Shown: positions 1 through 10,369, counted from the first letter of the stretch. The stretch: DNA of 44,365 bases from Sphingopyxis sp. (GCF_025869345.1 NZ_JAOZVW010000073.1:1-44365), one strand, 5' to 3'. Notes: a model not told the origin generated them from the sequence alone. Program-made: numbers and translations.

Positions 1-16
1 CGTTTTACGCCATTGG

Positions 17-46
17 GGATTGCTGCGCTGCGCACGCAATGACGGG
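17..46. repeat. single arm of a short intergenic palindromic repeat
   Basis: The stretch reads as a GATTGCTGCGCTGCGC arm followed by ACGCAATGACGG. It closely resembles the right arm of the inverted repeat at 6643-6727, which reads GATTGCTTCGCTTCGCTCGCAATGACG. The partner arm, if present, lies outside the window. This is a sequence resemblance only. Confidence 0.4.
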
Positions 47-53
47 GCTGGCG

Positions 54-269
54 CTATTCCGCGTCGGGCTGCAGCAGCTTGTGCAGGTGGACGACGACAT
101 ATTTCATTTCGGCATCGTCGACGGTACGCTGCGCCGCGCTGCGCCATGCCTTTTCGGCGGATTTGTAATCGGGGAACAGGCCGACGACGTCGAGCGCGTT
201 CAGGTCGACGAAATCGAGGCCCTGCGGATCGCTGACGCGTCCGCCGAACACGAGGTGCAATTTGCTCAT
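54..269 (-). CDS. DUF4170 family protein
   Basis: This is a 71-residue cytoplasmic protein with no signal peptide or membrane segment. It begins MSKLHLVFGGRV and contains a hydrophobic beta-alpha-beta-like core and a KSAEKAWRSAAQ helix. These match the small alphaproteobacterial DUF4170 family, and the length is full for that family. The family has no assigned reaction. It lies 81 bases downstream of a run of small membrane-anchored proteins on the same strand, so it may be read through from them or have its own promoter. Family assignment is good; function is unknown. Confidence 0.8.
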   Translation of the reverse strand: MSKLHLVFGGRVSDPQGLDFVDLNALDVVGLFPDYKSAEKAWRSAAQRTVDDAEMKYVVVHLHKLLQPDAE

Positions 270-350
270 GGCTAGCTTTCCTTGCGGGTTAGCGCTGGGG
301 AGGGGAGGATGGGCGCCCCTACCAGCGCTTTGCCGCTACGGCAAGTCGGC

Positions 351-722
351 TCACTCTTCGTCGTCGGCGCGATCCCTGCGAACCGATTTCGGCAGCAGCG
401 AACCGAGCAGCGCGCCGATCGCAACGGCCCCCGCGACCAGTGCCAGCGGCTGTTTCTCGGCCGCGGTCTTGAGCTTGCTGTTCGCGCGTTTTGCCTGCGC
501 CTTGCCCTTTGCATAAGCCTCGCCAGCGGCTTCGCGCGCGGCGTCGGCCTGCTCACCTGCCTTCGCGGCAAGCTCGCTCGTCGCGGCGCGGGCGCGGCCG
601 TAGCCATCCTGGATGCGCGCCTTCGCCGCCTCGGCGGTCGCGCGCGCGTTTTCGGCGGTCTTCTCCGCAAGCTCGCTCGCTTTCGCGCGGGCGTCGTTGG
701 CGGTTTCACTCAGCGGCTTCAT
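351..722 (-). CDS. alanine-rich amphipathic protein with C-terminal membrane anchor (YtxH/DUF883-like)
   Basis: The 123-residue protein has a long Ala/Lys/Glu-rich helix (about residues 1-85) with heptad-like spacing. One hydrophobic segment near the C-terminus (PLALVAGAVAIGALLGSLL) and a charged RDRADDEE tail follow. This layout, a soluble helical rod with a C-terminal glycine-rich anchor, is typical of YqjD/ElaB/DUF883 and YtxH-type proteins. Two adjacent ATG codons lie at 725 and 722. The GGAGG just upstream sits at a better distance from 722. The start overlaps the end of the preceding gene (706-1077) by 17 bases, so translation is probably coupled. It is likely the last gene of the 2079-351 operon. 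No enzymatic motif is visible. Confidence 0.72.
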   Translation of the reverse strand: MKPLSETANDARAKASELAEKTAENARATAEAAKARIQDGYGRARAATSELAAKAGEQADAAREAAGEAYAKGKAQAKRANSKLKTAAEKQPLALVAGAVAIGALLGSLLPKSVRRDRADDEE

Positions 723-1077
723 CATCTTCCTCCAGATATGGTTCGGCCGCATCGGGCCGGAATTTGTCCATCGCGGCCTCGGCCAGATCCTGCACCTTCT
801 GCGCCAGCTTCGGCACATGCTCCTTGATCGGCTCGCGCAGCAGCCACGCCACGCCCGCCGCCGCGGCGAGCGCGATGGGCAGGCGATTGTCGCGAAATTC
901 CTGCCGCACGATATGCGCGGCATCGTCGACCTTTTCGCCCACGCGATATTTGCCGCGATCGAGAAGTGCCTTTGGTTTGAACGCCGCCTTGGCGACGTCG
1001 AGCCGCCGGTGCAGTTCGGCGCGCTGGAGCATCGAGCGGCGCGCGGCGTTGATCAGGCGGTTGCGCGTCCCGGGCAT
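706..1077 (-). CDS. small membrane-anchored protein, DUF3618-like (YqjK position)
   Basis: This 123-residue protein has a charged helical N-terminal half (RAELHRRLDVAKAAFKPKAL) and a single hydrophobic segment around LPIALAAAAGVAWLL. An acidic C-terminal tail (EEDDEAAE) follows. The RxxL...P..L pattern ahead of a membrane segment recalls DUF3618, but that call is tentative. The ATG at 1077 shares its A with the TGA stop of the upstream holin-like gene (TGATG), a strong sign of translational coupling. In the enterobacterial yqjD-yqjE-yqjK group the gene after the YqjE homologue is likewise a small helical protein, which fits this position. Function unknown. Confidence 0.7.
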   Translation of the reverse strand: MPGTRNRLINAARRSMLQRAELHRRLDVAKAAFKPKALLDRGKYRVGEKVDDAAHIVRQEFRDNRLPIALAAAAGVAWLLREPIKEHVPKLAQKVQDLAEAAMDKFRPDAAEPYLEEDDEAAE

Positions 1078-1532
1078 CAGTCGTCGCCCCTTTCGCTGGT
1101 CAGATCGCGCCGCAGAGCGGTGCGGATGTCGCCATAGCTGCGCTGCGCGCGCCACCCCGCAAAGGCGGCGATGGCGAGCAGCATGCCGACGACGATCAGC
1201 GTCGCGAGCAGCGGGCCGATATGCGGGGCGAGCACCAGGATCGCCCCAAACGCGAGCGCGAGCATCGCGATGCCCAGCGCCGAAGCGGCGATCGCGCCCC
1301 ACGCCGCGGTCCAGCTCGCGCCGTGCAGCGCCAGTTCGCTGCGCGCTTCGAGCAGGGCCAGTTCGGCCTTCGCGGTCGCCGAGAGGTTGTCGATGACGTC
1401 ATCGACGATCTGCTCGAGCGGCACCGGCGGCGGCGCGACCGGACGGCCGTCGGGCGCATAGCCGTGGCTGACGCCATCGAAGCTGCGCGGCCCGGATGCA
1501 GCGGGCGGGGGGCTGGTGTCGGGGGACGGCAA
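1077..1532 (-). CDS. phage holin family / YqjE-like (DUF1469) membrane protein
   Basis: The protein has 151 residues. After a Pro-rich cytoplasmic N-terminus, a helix EQIVDDVIDNLSATAKAEL leads to LLEARSELALHG. Two closely spaced membrane helices follow (AAWGAIAASALGIAMLALAF and PLLATLIVVGMLLAIAAFAGW). The tail is basic. This is the layout of the DUF1469 / putative phage-holin superfamily III proteins such as YqjE. Despite the family name there is no phage context here. The gene starts 7 bases after the stop of the DUF883-like gene (1540-2079) and overlaps the next gene by one base. A role in membrane or envelope adaptation is inferred from the YqjD/YqjE pairing only. Confidence 0.8.
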   Translation of the reverse strand: MPSPDTSPPPAASGPRSFDGVSHGYAPDGRPVAPPPVPLEQIVDDVIDNLSATAKAELALLEARSELALHGASWTAAWGAIAASALGIAMLALAFGAILVLAPHIGPLLATLIVVGMLLAIAAFAGWRAQRSYGDIRTALRRDLTSERGDD

Positions 1533-1539
1533 GCGACTG

Positions 1540-3571
<2,032 letters not shown>

Positions 3572-3572
<1 letters not shown>

Positions 3573-3628
3573 TTCTTTGCCGATTGCCGGGATTTGAAGC
3601 CTTGACGCCGTGAATCAACTCTGATTCA
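3572..3628 (+). promoter_or_regulatory. cluster of three GANTC (CcrM) sites before ftsB
   Basis: GANTC sequences occur at 3572-3576, 3612-3616 and 3623-3627. The last two lie inside a perfect inverted repeat, TGAATCA-ACTC-TGATTCA (3611-3628), ten bases before the ftsB start. GANTC is the target of the cell-cycle DNA methyltransferase CcrM, and GcrA activates promoters carrying methylated GANTC in Caulobacter. The link to ftsB regulation here is inference. Confidence 0.45.
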
Positions 3629-3637
3629 AGGGCCGAA

Positions 3638-3964
3638 ATGACGCAGCGCCATAAATTCCGCAAATCGATGAATCGGGCCATTGGTCCCGCGGTGGCGCTG
3701 ATCGCGGTGCTGGCGATGATCGGCTATGCGATCTTCGGGCCGACCGGGCTTTACGCCTGGGGCGATTACAGCCAGTCGGTCGAGAAGAAGCGCATCGTGC
3801 TGAACCAGCTCGCCAAGAAGCAGGGTGAGCTCCAGAACCGGGTCAATCTGCTCGACCGGCGCCGCGTCGACCCCGACCTTGCCGACGAATATGTCCGCGA
3901 GAAGCTGGGGGTCATGCACCCCGACGAAATCGCCATTCCGATGGACGATAAGGAAAAGCCCTGA
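3638..3964 (+). CDS. ftsB: FtsB/DivIC-type septum formation initiator
   Basis: The 108-residue bitopic protein has a short basic N-terminus, one membrane helix (about residues 14-36) and a periplasmic coiled coil (YSQSVEKKRIVLNQLAKKQG onward). A C-terminal part contains REKLGVMHPDEI. The order and the LG...P.E motif after the coiled coil match FtsB/DivIC, the bridge between FtsL and FtsQ in the divisome. Location between eno and pdhA is the usual alphaproteobacterial one and supports the call. The ATG at 3638 has a weak purine-rich upstream stretch; a second ATG at residue 11 would start directly before the membrane helix. GANTC sites upstream suggest cell-cycle control. Confidence 0.88.
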   Translation: MTQRHKFRKSMNRAIGPAVALIAVLAMIGYAIFGPTGLYAWGDYSQSVEKKRIVLNQLAKKQGELQNRVNLLDRRRVDPDLADEYVREKLGVMHPDEIAIPMDDKEKP

Positions 3965-3990
3965 CGGGCTTTCCAGCCGTGTTCCCTTTA

Positions 3991-4065
3991 TCGTCATTCC
4001 CGCGAAAGCGGGAACCCAGCGAGCCGGTGTTGCACGCTGGGTTCCCGCTTTCGCGGGAATGACGA
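3991..4065. repeat. 30-bp perfect inverted repeat (REP-like hairpin)
   Basis: Positions 3991-4020 and 4036-4065 are exact reverse complements, starting TCGTCATTCCCGCGAAAGCG, with a 15-base loop. There is no T-run, so it looks like a mobile palindromic repeat rather than a simple terminator, though it could stop or stabilise the ftsB transcript. It lies between ftsB and pdhA. Confidence 0.85.
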
Positions 4066-4186
4066 AACCGCGGCGGCGCATACGTAATAGGGTTTGCGGC
4101 GAGCCCCCAGCGGGCGTTGCCAAGCGGGGCGTCGCTCCCCTATAGGAGGCCTTGCCGTAACGGCTAACCGCAAGAGGAAATCCGCC

Positions 4187-5257
4187 TTGGCCAAAGAACC
4201 TGCGCGTAAGACTGCCGCGCCGAAAAAAACCGCTTCCACCCCAGCGCCCGCCACCAATCGCGAGCAGCCGAGCGAGCCCGCCCCCTATCAGGCGACGCCC
4301 GAAGAGCTCGAAAAATTCTATCGCGAGATGCTGCTCATCCGCCGCTTCGAGGAGAAAGCGGGGCAGCTCTATGGCCTCGGCCTGATCGGCGGCTTCTGCC
4401 ACCTCTATATCGGTCAGGAAGCCGTCGCGGTCGGGCTCCAGTCGGCGCTCGACGGCGACAAGGACAGCGTCATCACCGGCTATCGCGACCATGGCCACAT
4501 GCTCGCTTACGGCATCGACCCCAAGGTGATCATGGCCGAACTCACCGGCCGCGCCGCGGGCATTTCGCGCGGCAAGGGCGGCTCGATGCACATGTTCAGC
4601 GTCGAGCATAAATTCTATGGCGGCCACGGCATCGTCGGCGCGCAGGTGTCGCTCGGCACCGGGCTTGCCTTTGCGCACAAATATCGCGGCGACGGCGGCG
4701 TCGCCATGGCCTATTTCGGCGACGGCGCCGCGAACCAGGGCCAGGTTTACGAGAGCTTCAACATGGCCGAGCTGTGGAAGCTGCCGATCATCTTCGTTAT
4801 CGAGAACAACCAGTACGCGATGGGCACCTCGGTCAACCGTTCGTCGGCCGAGGACCAGCTCTATCGCCGCGGCGAGAGTTTCCGCATTCCCGGCATGCAG
4901 GTCGACGGTATGGACGTGCTCGCGGTGCGCGGCGCGGCCGAGGCGGCGCTCGAATGGGTGCGCGCGGGCAAGGGGCCGATCCTGCTCGAGCTCAAAACCT
5001 ATCGCTATCGCGGCCACTCGATGTCCGACCCCGCCAAATATCGCAGCCGCGAGGAGGTGCAAGCGGTGCGTGACAAGTCGGACGCGATCGAGCATCTCAA
5101 GAAGCTGATGCTCGACGCCGGGATCACCGAGGACAAGGTCAAGGATATCGACAAGGAAATCCGCCAGATCGTGAGCGACGCGGCCGACTTCGCCGAAAGC
5201 GCGCCCGAACCCGAACTTCACGAACTTTATACCGACGTGCTGGTGGAGCAATATTGA
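4187..5257 (+). CDS. pdhA: pyruvate dehydrogenase E1 component, alpha subunit
   Basis: This subunit binds thiamine diphosphate with PdhB and decarboxylates pyruvate in the pyruvate dehydrogenase complex. The thiamine motif is complete: GDGAANQG at about 178-185 through ENN at 206-208. The phosphorylation-loop-like [11 protein letters not shown] is also present. The likely start is TTG at 4187, six bases after AAGAGGAAA, giving a 356-residue protein beginning M-AKEPARK. The ATG at 4094 would add 31 residues from repeat-rich upstream DNA that do not resemble the family. The N-terminal Ala/Lys/Pro tail is common in alphaproteobacterial E1 alpha. The gene is one base from pdhB, so the two are co-translated. 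Confidence 0.95.
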   Translation: MAKEPARKTAAPKKTASTPAPATNREQPSEPAPYQATPEELEKFYREMLLIRRFEEKAGQLYGLGLIGGFCHLYIGQEAVAVGLQSALDGDKDSVITGYRDHGHMLAYGIDPKVIMAELTGRAAGISRGKGGSMHMFSVEHKFYGGHGIVGAQVSLGTGLAFAHKYRGDGGVAMAYFGDGAANQGQVYESFNMAELWKLPIIFVIENNQYAMGTSVNRSSAEDQLYRRGESFRIPGMQVDGMDVLAVRGAAEAALEWVRAGKGPILLELKTYRYRGHSMSDPAKYRSREEVQAVRDKSDAIEHLKKLMLDAGITEDKVKDIDKEIRQIVSDAADFAESAPEPELHELYTDVLVEQY

Positions 5258-5258
5258 G

Positions 5259-6635
5259 ATGGCCATCGAATTGAAGATGCCGGCGCTATCGCCGACGATG
5301 GAAGAGGGCACGCTCGCCAAGTGGCTCGTCAAGGAAGGCGACACGGTCAAGTCGGGCGACATTCTGGCAGAGATCGAGACCGACAAGGCGACGATGGAAT
5401 ATGAAGCGATCGACGAAGGCACGATCGCGTCGATCCTGGTTCCCGAAGGCACCGACAATGTGAAGGTCGGCACCGTGATCGCGACGATCGCGGGCGAGGG
5501 GGAAGAGGCGGCGCCTGCGCCCGCAGCTACCCCGACGCCCGCGCCGGCGGCTGAAGTGCCTCCAGTGCCTGCTCCGGCGGCGGCCCCGGCGCCCGCCGCG
5601 CCCGCACCCGCCGTGCGCGCCGCCGATCCGTCGATCCCCGAGGGCACGGCGACGGTGAAGCTCACCGTCCGCGAGGCGCTGCGCGATGCGATGGCCGAGG
5701 AAATGCGCGCCGACGACCGCATCTTCGTGATGGGTGAGGAGGTCGCCGAATATCAGGGCGCCTACAAGGTGACGCAGGGCCTGCTCGACGAGTTCGGCGC
5801 GCGCCGCGTCATTGACACGCCGATCACCGAATATGGCTTTGCCGGACTCGGTACCGGCGCGGCGATGGGCGGCCTCAAGCCGATCATCGAGTTCATGACC
5901 TTCAACTTCGCGATGCAGGCGATCGACCACATCATCAACTCGGCGGCAAAGACCAATTACATGTCGGGCGGCCAGATGCGCTGTCCGATCGTGTTCCGTG
6001 GGCCGAATGGCGCCGCGTCGCGCGTCGCGGCGCAGCACAGCCAGAATTACGCTCCCTGGTATGCCAGCGTCCCCGGCCTGATCGTGATCGCGCCCTATGA
6101 CGCCGCCGATGCCAAGGGCCTGCTCAAGGCCGCGATCCGCAGCGAGGACCCGGTCGTCTTCCTCGAAAACGAACTCCTCTATGGCCGCAGCTTCGACGTT
6201 CCCGACGTCGCCGACTATGTCCTGCCGATCGGCAAGGCGCGGGTGATGCGCGAAGGCAAGGACGTGACGATCGTCAGCTACTCGATCGGTGTCGGGCTCG
6301 CGCTCGAAGCCGCCGATGCGCTGGCGGGCGAGGGGATCGAGGCCGAGGTCATCGACCTACGCACGATCCGTCCGCTCGACATCGCGACGGTGCTCGCCAG
6401 CCTCAAGAAGACCAACCGGCTCGTCGTCGTCGAGGAAGGCTGGCCGACCTGTTCGATCGCCAGCGAGCTTGCGATGGTCGCGATGGAGCAGGGCTTCGAC
6501 GATCTCGACGCCCCGGTGGTGCGCGTGTGCAACGAGGACGTGCCGCTGCCCTATGCCGACAATCTCGAAAAGGCGGCGCTGGTCGACACGCCGCGGGTGA
6601 TCGCGGCGGTGAAGGCGGTGTGCAATCGGGCATAA
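5259..6635 (+). CDS. pdhB: pyruvate dehydrogenase E1 component, beta subunit with fused lipoyl domain
   Basis: The 458-residue protein starts with a lipoyl domain (about 1-80) whose lipoylated lysine is K43 in the ETDKATME motif. A Pro/Ala-rich flexible linker (about 85-125) follows, then the E1 beta transketolase-type domain (about 130-458). Motifs include [30 protein letters not shown] and the E1-beta C-terminal VEEGW. The extra lipoyl domain on E1 beta is a known alphaproteobacterial variation (for example Sinorhizobium). E2 and E3 of this complex are not in the window. An inverted repeat (6643-6727) follows directly. Confidence 0.96.
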   Translation: MAIELKMPALSPTMEEGTLAKWLVKEGDTVKSGDILAEIETDKATMEYEAIDEGTIASILVPEGTDNVKVGTVIATIAGEGEEAAPAPAATPTPAPAAEVPPVPAPAAAPAPAAPAPAVRAADPSIPEGTATVKLTVREALRDAMAEEMRADDRIFVMGEEVAEYQGAYKVTQGLLDEFGARRVIDTPITEYGFAGLGTGAAMGGLKPIIEFMTFNFAMQAIDHIINSAAKTNYMSGGQMRCPIVFRGPNGAASRVAAQHSQNYAPWYASVPGLIVIAPYDAADAKGLLKAAIRSEDPVVFLENELLYGRSFDVPDVADYVLPIGKARVMREGKDVTIVSYSIGVGLALEAADALAGEGIEAEVIDLRTIRPLDIATVLASLKKTNRLVVVEEGWPTCSIASELAMVAMEQGFDDLDAPVVRVCNEDVPLPYADNLEKAALVDTPRVIAAVKAVCNRA

Positions 6636-6642
6636 GCATCCT

Positions 6643-6727
6643 CGTCTTTGCGAGGAGCGAAGCGACGAAGCAATCCAGAGTGTGCGTAAACCGCTCTGGA
6701 TTGCTTCGCTTCGCTCGCAATGACGAC
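6643..6727. repeat. palindromic repeat downstream of pdhB
   Basis: Left arm 6655-6680 (GAGCGAAGCGACGAAGCAAT then CCAGAG) pairs with right arm 6694-6716 (CTCTGGATTGCTTCGCTTCG then CTC), with near-complementary outer ends (TTTGCGAG and CTCGCAATGACG). It fills the gap after pdhB and may act as a transcript stabiliser or weak terminator. A single related arm occurs at the window start. Confidence 0.75.
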
Positions 6728-6750
6728 GGTGTAGTGGTAGCGGCCCGATT

Positions 6751-7383
6751 ATGGAGGACGCTGCTTCCGAAAACCTCAGGTGCCCCGACATCCGCGACCC
6801 GCGCGTCATGGTGGCGGTGCCGCGCGAGCGGCGGCCCGCGATCGCGGCACTGTGGGCGCTCGCCGAGCGGCTGACCAAGCTGCTCCGCGATGCGCGCGAA
6901 CCGATGATCGGGCAGATCAAGCTCGCCTGGTGGCGCGACATGATGGCGATGCTCGCGAGCGATCCCGCGATGCTGCCGAAGGGCGAGCCGCTGCTTGCCG
7001 AATTGCAGGCGGTATGGGGCGGGCGGAGCGGCCTCGACGCGCTCGTCGATGCGGCCGAGGCGATGCTGCTTGCCGAAAACGAAACGGAACAGCGCGACGC
7101 GGCCGCGGGGTTCGGCGAAGCGCTGTTCCGCCTCTCGGGCGGCGCGGACGGGGCGCGCTGGGGATTGCTGTGGGGCGCGGGGCTTCAGCAAGGCGAGGCG
7201 GAGGCGCGGCAACTTTTCACCGATGCCTGCGACCGGCCCGCGCCGCCGCGCGCATCCTTCCGGGGAAACAAGGCCTTGCTGATGCTCGATCGCTGGGCCG
7301 CGGCGATCGCCGCGCGGGGTGGCGAACGGCGCTGGCGGAGCGAGGAGTTGCGGCTGTTGCGGATCGGCCTTTTCGGGCGCTGA
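6751..7383 (+). CDS. squalene/phytoene-synthase-like protein
   Basis: The 210-residue, helix-rich, soluble protein carries ALWALAERLTKLLRDAREPM followed by IGQIKLAWWRDMM. This combination of an early helix and an (R/K)LAWWR motif is typical of squalene/phytoene synthase family proteins and their degenerate relatives such as NDUFAF6. It is shorter than true synthases (about 270-300 residues), and I cannot find the two Asp-rich DxxxD substrate-binding motifs. It is therefore more likely a non-catalytic relative, possibly an assembly factor. The ATG at 6751 lies just after the palindromic repeat. It ends 87 bases before the serine acetyltransferase gene. Confidence 0.65.
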   Translation: MEDAASENLRCPDIRDPRVMVAVPRERRPAIAALWALAERLTKLLRDAREPMIGQIKLAWWRDMMAMLASDPAMLPKGEPLLAELQAVWGGRSGLDALVDAAEAMLLAENETEQRDAAAGFGEALFRLSGGADGARWGLLWGAGLQQGEAEARQLFTDACDRPAPPRASFRGNKALLMLDRWAAAIAARGGERRWRSEELRLLRIGLFGR

Positions 7384-7470
7384 GCGACAAAAGCGCGCGC
7401 GGGGGTGGAAATGCCGCCGCCGAACATCTATCTTGCGCGGTACAGAAATAGGGTCGCAGGGGACAGACGC

Positions 7471-8172
7471 ATGTTCAACGGGCTGATCGCCTATCTGGAT
7501 TCGATCAAGGCGCGCGATCCCGCGCCGCGGACGCGCTGGGAAATCCTGCTCTATCCGGGGCTGCTCGCAGTCGGGATGCACCGCATCGCGCACTGGCTGT
7601 TCGAGGCGGACCTGTTCTTCCTTGCGCGCTTCGTCAATCATCTGTCGCGCTGGCTGACCGGGATCGACATTCATCCGGGCGCGCAGATCGGGCGGCACCT
7701 GTTCATCGATCACGGCTTTGGCGTCGTGATCGGCGAGACCGCCGAGATCGGCGACAATGTGTCGATCTATCAGGATGTGACGTTGGGCGGCACCGATCCC
7801 GCGAATGGCATCGGCGGCAAGCGTCACCCGACCTTGTGCGATGACGTGATCGTCGGATCGGGCGCGCAGATTCTCGGCCCCGTCACCGTCAATACGCGCG
7901 CACGCGTCGGCGCCAACGCGGTGGTGACCAAGGATGTGCCAGAGGGCGCGGTGATGGTCGGCATTCCGGCGCGCTCGACCCTGCTCGACGCCACCGAATA
8001 TGCGCGCGAATTCGTGCCCTATGGCACCCCGTGCTGCGAGACCTTCGACCCCGCGACGCAGAAGCTCGAACTGCTGCAATGCCAGCTTGAGCAGATGCAG
8101 AAGCAGATTGCGGAGCTGATGGCGGAACGGGACGATGCGCCGCCGCGCAAGGGGAGTCGGAAAAGCGCCTGA
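7471..8172 (+). CDS. cysE: serine O-acetyltransferase (EpsC/CysE type)
   Basis: The 233-residue enzyme transfers acetyl from acetyl-CoA to L-serine, the first step of cysteine synthesis. The N-terminal helical part (RWEILLYPGLLAVGMHRIAH) precedes a left-handed beta-helix: IDIHPGAQIGRHLFIDHGFG, VVIGETAEIGDNVSIYQDVT, LGGT and GAQILGPVTV. The His of FIDHG and the IGET segment are family hallmarks. A short C-terminal helix (QLEQMQKQIAEL) is extra. The ATG at 7471, eight bases after AGGGGACA, gives the family N-terminus; the upstream ATG at 7405 adds nothing recognisable. The TGA overlaps the ATG of the DUF2794 gene. Confidence 0.93.
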   Translation: MFNGLIAYLDSIKARDPAPRTRWEILLYPGLLAVGMHRIAHWLFEADLFFLARFVNHLSRWLTGIDIHPGAQIGRHLFIDHGFGVVIGETAEIGDNVSIYQDVTLGGTDPANGIGGKRHPTLCDDVIVGSGAQILGPVTVNTRARVGANAVVTKDVPEGAVMVGIPARSTLLDATEYAREFVPYGTPCCETFDPATQKLELLQCQLEQMQKQIAELMAERDDAPPRKGSRKSA

Positions 8173-8519
8173 TGGGAAATGTGACGCCTCTGCCGTTCGC
8201 GAACAGGGCGGCACCGCAGCAGACCGGCTTCGAGCGTCCCGAATTGATGCGCATCCTCGACCTTTACGGCCGCATGGTCGCGGCGGGGCATTGGCGCGAT
8301 TATGCGATGGATTTCCATCGCGATGCCGCGATCTTCTCCGCCTTTCGCCGCGCCGCCGAGCGGCCCGAATATCGCATAGAAAAACGCCCCGCCTTGCGGA
8401 GCCGGCAGGGCATGTGGGCCCTTGTCTCCGAAGCCGGGGCGATATTGAAGCGCGGGGACGAGCTTTCCAATGTGCTCGCCCCCGTCGAACGCAAGCTTAT
8501 GAAGCTGGTCGGGGACTGA
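8172..8519 (+). CDS. DUF2794 family protein
   Basis: The 115-residue soluble protein contains FERPELMRILDLYGRMVAAG, WRDYAMDFHRDAAIFSAFRR and YRIEKRPALR. These are diagnostic for the alphaproteobacterial DUF2794 family; function is unknown. Its ATG overlaps the TGA of cysE (TGATG), so translation is coupled. Its last 23 bases overlap the 3' end of the convergent membrane-protein gene (8497-9570). The family is cytoplasmic with no signal sequence. Confidence 0.88.
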   Translation: MGNVTPLPFANRAAPQQTGFERPELMRILDLYGRMVAAGHWRDYAMDFHRDAAIFSAFRRAAERPEYRIEKRPALRSRQGMWALVSEAGAILKRGDELSNVLAPVERKLMKLVGD

Positions 8520-9570
8520 TCGAGCGGATCGTCGCCGGCAGCTGGTTCGCCAGATTGGCGGGAAGCAGGCCCACCACCGCGGCGCGGGCATTCTGCCAGA
8601 ATGCGGAAAGCAGCAGCAGCGCCGACCCGATCACGAATGCCGTCAGCGCGACGTTGAGTTCGACCGCGCCAAAGGTGCGGAAGAGTTGCGTCATCGCAAA
8701 CAGCACATAGGCGAGCGCCGAGACGAGCAGCGCGCGGCGGTCGATCGCCAGCGCGATCAGCCCGAACAGGATATAGATACCGACGACGAGCACCGCCGCG
8801 CCGCTGCCGATATCGTCGCCGCGCGTCACGCCGAGCAGGTGAAAGACCGGGTGGGCGATCATCGGCGCGGCGAGCAGATGGAGCCAGAAGGCGACGTCGC
8901 TGCGGCGCGTCTGGCGCACGCGGTCGCTGCGATCCCACCACATGGCGAGCGTGAAGACGCCGAGGCCGGCGATCAGCACCAGGATCATCGGCAGCGTGCC
9001 ATCGGGGCTGGGCACGCCGGTGGCGGCCAGCACGAGCGCCACCGCGGTCGCGGCGAGCGCGGCGGTTCCGGCGGCGACGGTGATCGGCACCATGAAGCGC
9101 TTCCAGTGGAACCAGGTCGCGCCCGCCGTCACGGCGGCGATGACGCCGATCAGCACCGCGCCGGTCGTCTCGTCGAGCCGCGGGCCGAAGATCGCTTCGC
9201 CATGTTTGAACAGAAATCCGATCATCGTCGCGCAGACCCCCGCCGAAAAGGCAAGGACGAGGACGATGCTGGGCAGCGCCATGCGGCGCAGCCTCGTGAA
9301 ATATTCGGCGAGACCCCACGCCGATGCGGCGACGAAAGCGCCGGCGAGGGCGGGGTGGATCGATTCGCCGATCCAGCCGACCGCGACGAGCAGGATCACT
9401 GCGGCGATGCTGACGAAGATGTCGTTGAAACCGGTGATGAGGCGGAAGGATTCCTCGTCCGCTCCGGGGGCTTCGCGTACCGACGCGATATGCGACCGAA
9501 AGGCCTGCGCGGCCTCCGGCGTCAGCACCTTCGCATCGACCGCGGCTTGCAGGTCGCTTTCACTATACAT
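8497..9570 (-). CDS. polytopic inner-membrane protein (DUF2157/DUF4401-like, tentative)
   Basis: The 357-residue protein has a soluble N-terminus of about 45 residues (MYSESDLQAAVDAKVLTPEA) followed by about ten hydrophobic helices in closely packed pairs. The N-terminal helix followed by many short helices recalls DUF2157-type membrane proteins, but I cannot fix the family. There is no enzyme or transporter signature. The ATG at 9570 follows GGACGACCCCG, a modest ribosome site. The 3' end overlaps the convergent DUF2794 gene by 23 bases, so antisense interference between the two transcripts is possible. Confidence 0.75.
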   Translation of the reverse strand: MYSESDLQAAVDAKVLTPEAAQAFRSHIASVREAPGADEESFRLITGFNDIFVSIAAVILLVAVGWIGESIHPALAGAFVAASAWGLAEYFTRLRRMALPSIVLVLAFSAGVCATMIGFLFKHGEAIFGPRLDETTGAVLIGVIAAVTAGATWFHWKRFMVPITVAAGTAALAATAVALVLAATGVPSPDGTLPMILVLIAGLGVFTLAMWWDRSDRVRQTRRSDVAFWLHLLAAPMIAHPVFHLLGVTRGDDIGSGAAVLVVGIYILFGLIALAIDRRALLVSALAYVLFAMTQLFRTFGAVELNVALTAFVIGSALLLLSAFWQNARAAVVGLLPANLANQLPATIRSISPRPAS

Positions 9571-9650
9571 CGGGGTCGTCCTTCCTGGATCCGATCCCCT
9601 TGCCCCATGCGGCCTTTAGCAAAACTGTGTTAGTGTTGCAATACGATATA

Positions 9651-10307
9651 TCACGCAAAAATATGGGCGGCGTTGAGCCGCGCGCGCTGCGCTTCGGTGA
9701 TCCGGCCCACCAGCCGATAGGCGGCGGGATACAGCACCAGGCTGACCGCCGATGCGACGAGGCCCACCTGTTGTCCCATCAGGAGCGATTCCGGCGAAGA
9801 CGGATTGAAGGTCAAGCGGAAGGAAATGTTGGAGGCGATGTTGGAGATGATCCAGCAACCCCACCATAGCGCGAGCAGGCCCTCTGCGTGGTCGAGCCGC
9901 TCGCCCTGTTCGCCATGGCTCGCGTTCCAGATCTGGCGCATCGCCGAGAAGGGTTTGAACAGGTTGGCGAAGGGAATGAAATACCAGCCCACGGCCCATC
10001 CGGGCGTGTAGTCGAAGCCCGCGACGTCGGCGGCGACAACATTGGCGGCCGCACGATATATCCACATGGCGAAAAAGACGATCGTAATGAGCGTGAGCAC
10101 GCCGTCGGCCATCCCGACGATGGCGTAGAGCCCCGATGCACCGGTCAGTTCGACGCTTTCATCGAGCGAAACATATCCCAGAAGCTCGGCGATTTGCCCC
10201 GCGAGAACCGCGGCAATCACGACGAATCCCCCGGCCAGTAGAAATTTGACGATCTTCGCGCGCCGCTGGAGCAGATCGATGCCGTCGGCAAGGCTCATTT
10301 CGGCCAT
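9651..10307 (-). CDS. DUF4328 domain membrane protein
   Basis: The 218-residue protein has an N-terminal helix, membrane segments around 20-45, 60-85, 145-165 and 180-200, and the DUF4328 core. Core motifs are WIYRAAANV, TPGWAVGWYFIPFANLFKP and MRQIWNAS. The PGWA-W-F-P-N pattern is diagnostic of DUF4328. Function is unknown. The ATG at 10307 is preceded by GGGGGAC. It lies downstream of the short-chain dehydrogenase gene on the same strand, separated by a strong hairpin at 10324-10346 that may reduce read-through. Confidence 0.85.
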   Translation of the reverse strand: MAEMSLADGIDLLQRRAKIVKFLLAGGFVVIAAVLAGQIAELLGYVSLDESVELTGASGLYAIVGMADGVLTLITIVFFAMWIYRAAANVVAADVAGFDYTPGWAVGWYFIPFANLFKPFSAMRQIWNASHGEQGERLDHAEGLLALWWGCWIISNIASNISFRLTFNPSSPESLLMGQQVGLVASAVSLVLYPAAYRLVGRITEAQRARLNAAHIFA

Positions 10308-10323
10308 ATTGTCCCCCCGTTCC

Positions 10324-10346
10324 GGGGGCGCCGCCCCGGCGCCCCC
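10324..10346 (-). other. GC-rich hairpin between two minus-strand genes
   Basis: GGGGGCGCC (10324-10332) and GGCGCCCCC (10338-10346) form a perfect nine-pair stem with a GCCCC loop. No T-run follows, so it is at best a weak terminator, attenuator or RNA-stabilising element for the dehydrogenase transcript. Confidence 0.4.
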
Positions 10347-10369
10347 TCCGGAAGGATGAAGTATCAGGC

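Noticed and set aside
1077..1532. prophage holin
   Set aside because: The family name includes phage holin, but no lysis, tail or integrase genes are near; the YqjE-like context explains it.
3626..5722. 698-codon open frame on the minus strand opposite ftsB, pdhA and pdhB
   Set aside because: It is antisense to three well-supported genes, has low-complexity Gly/Ala/Ser or His/Arg sequence and crosses the inverted repeat. It is a GC-rich shadow frame.
6403..8214. 603-codon minus-strand frame opposite pdhB, the squalene-synthase-like gene and cysE
   Set aside because: It is antisense to well-supported genes and crosses the palindromic repeat; no family motif.
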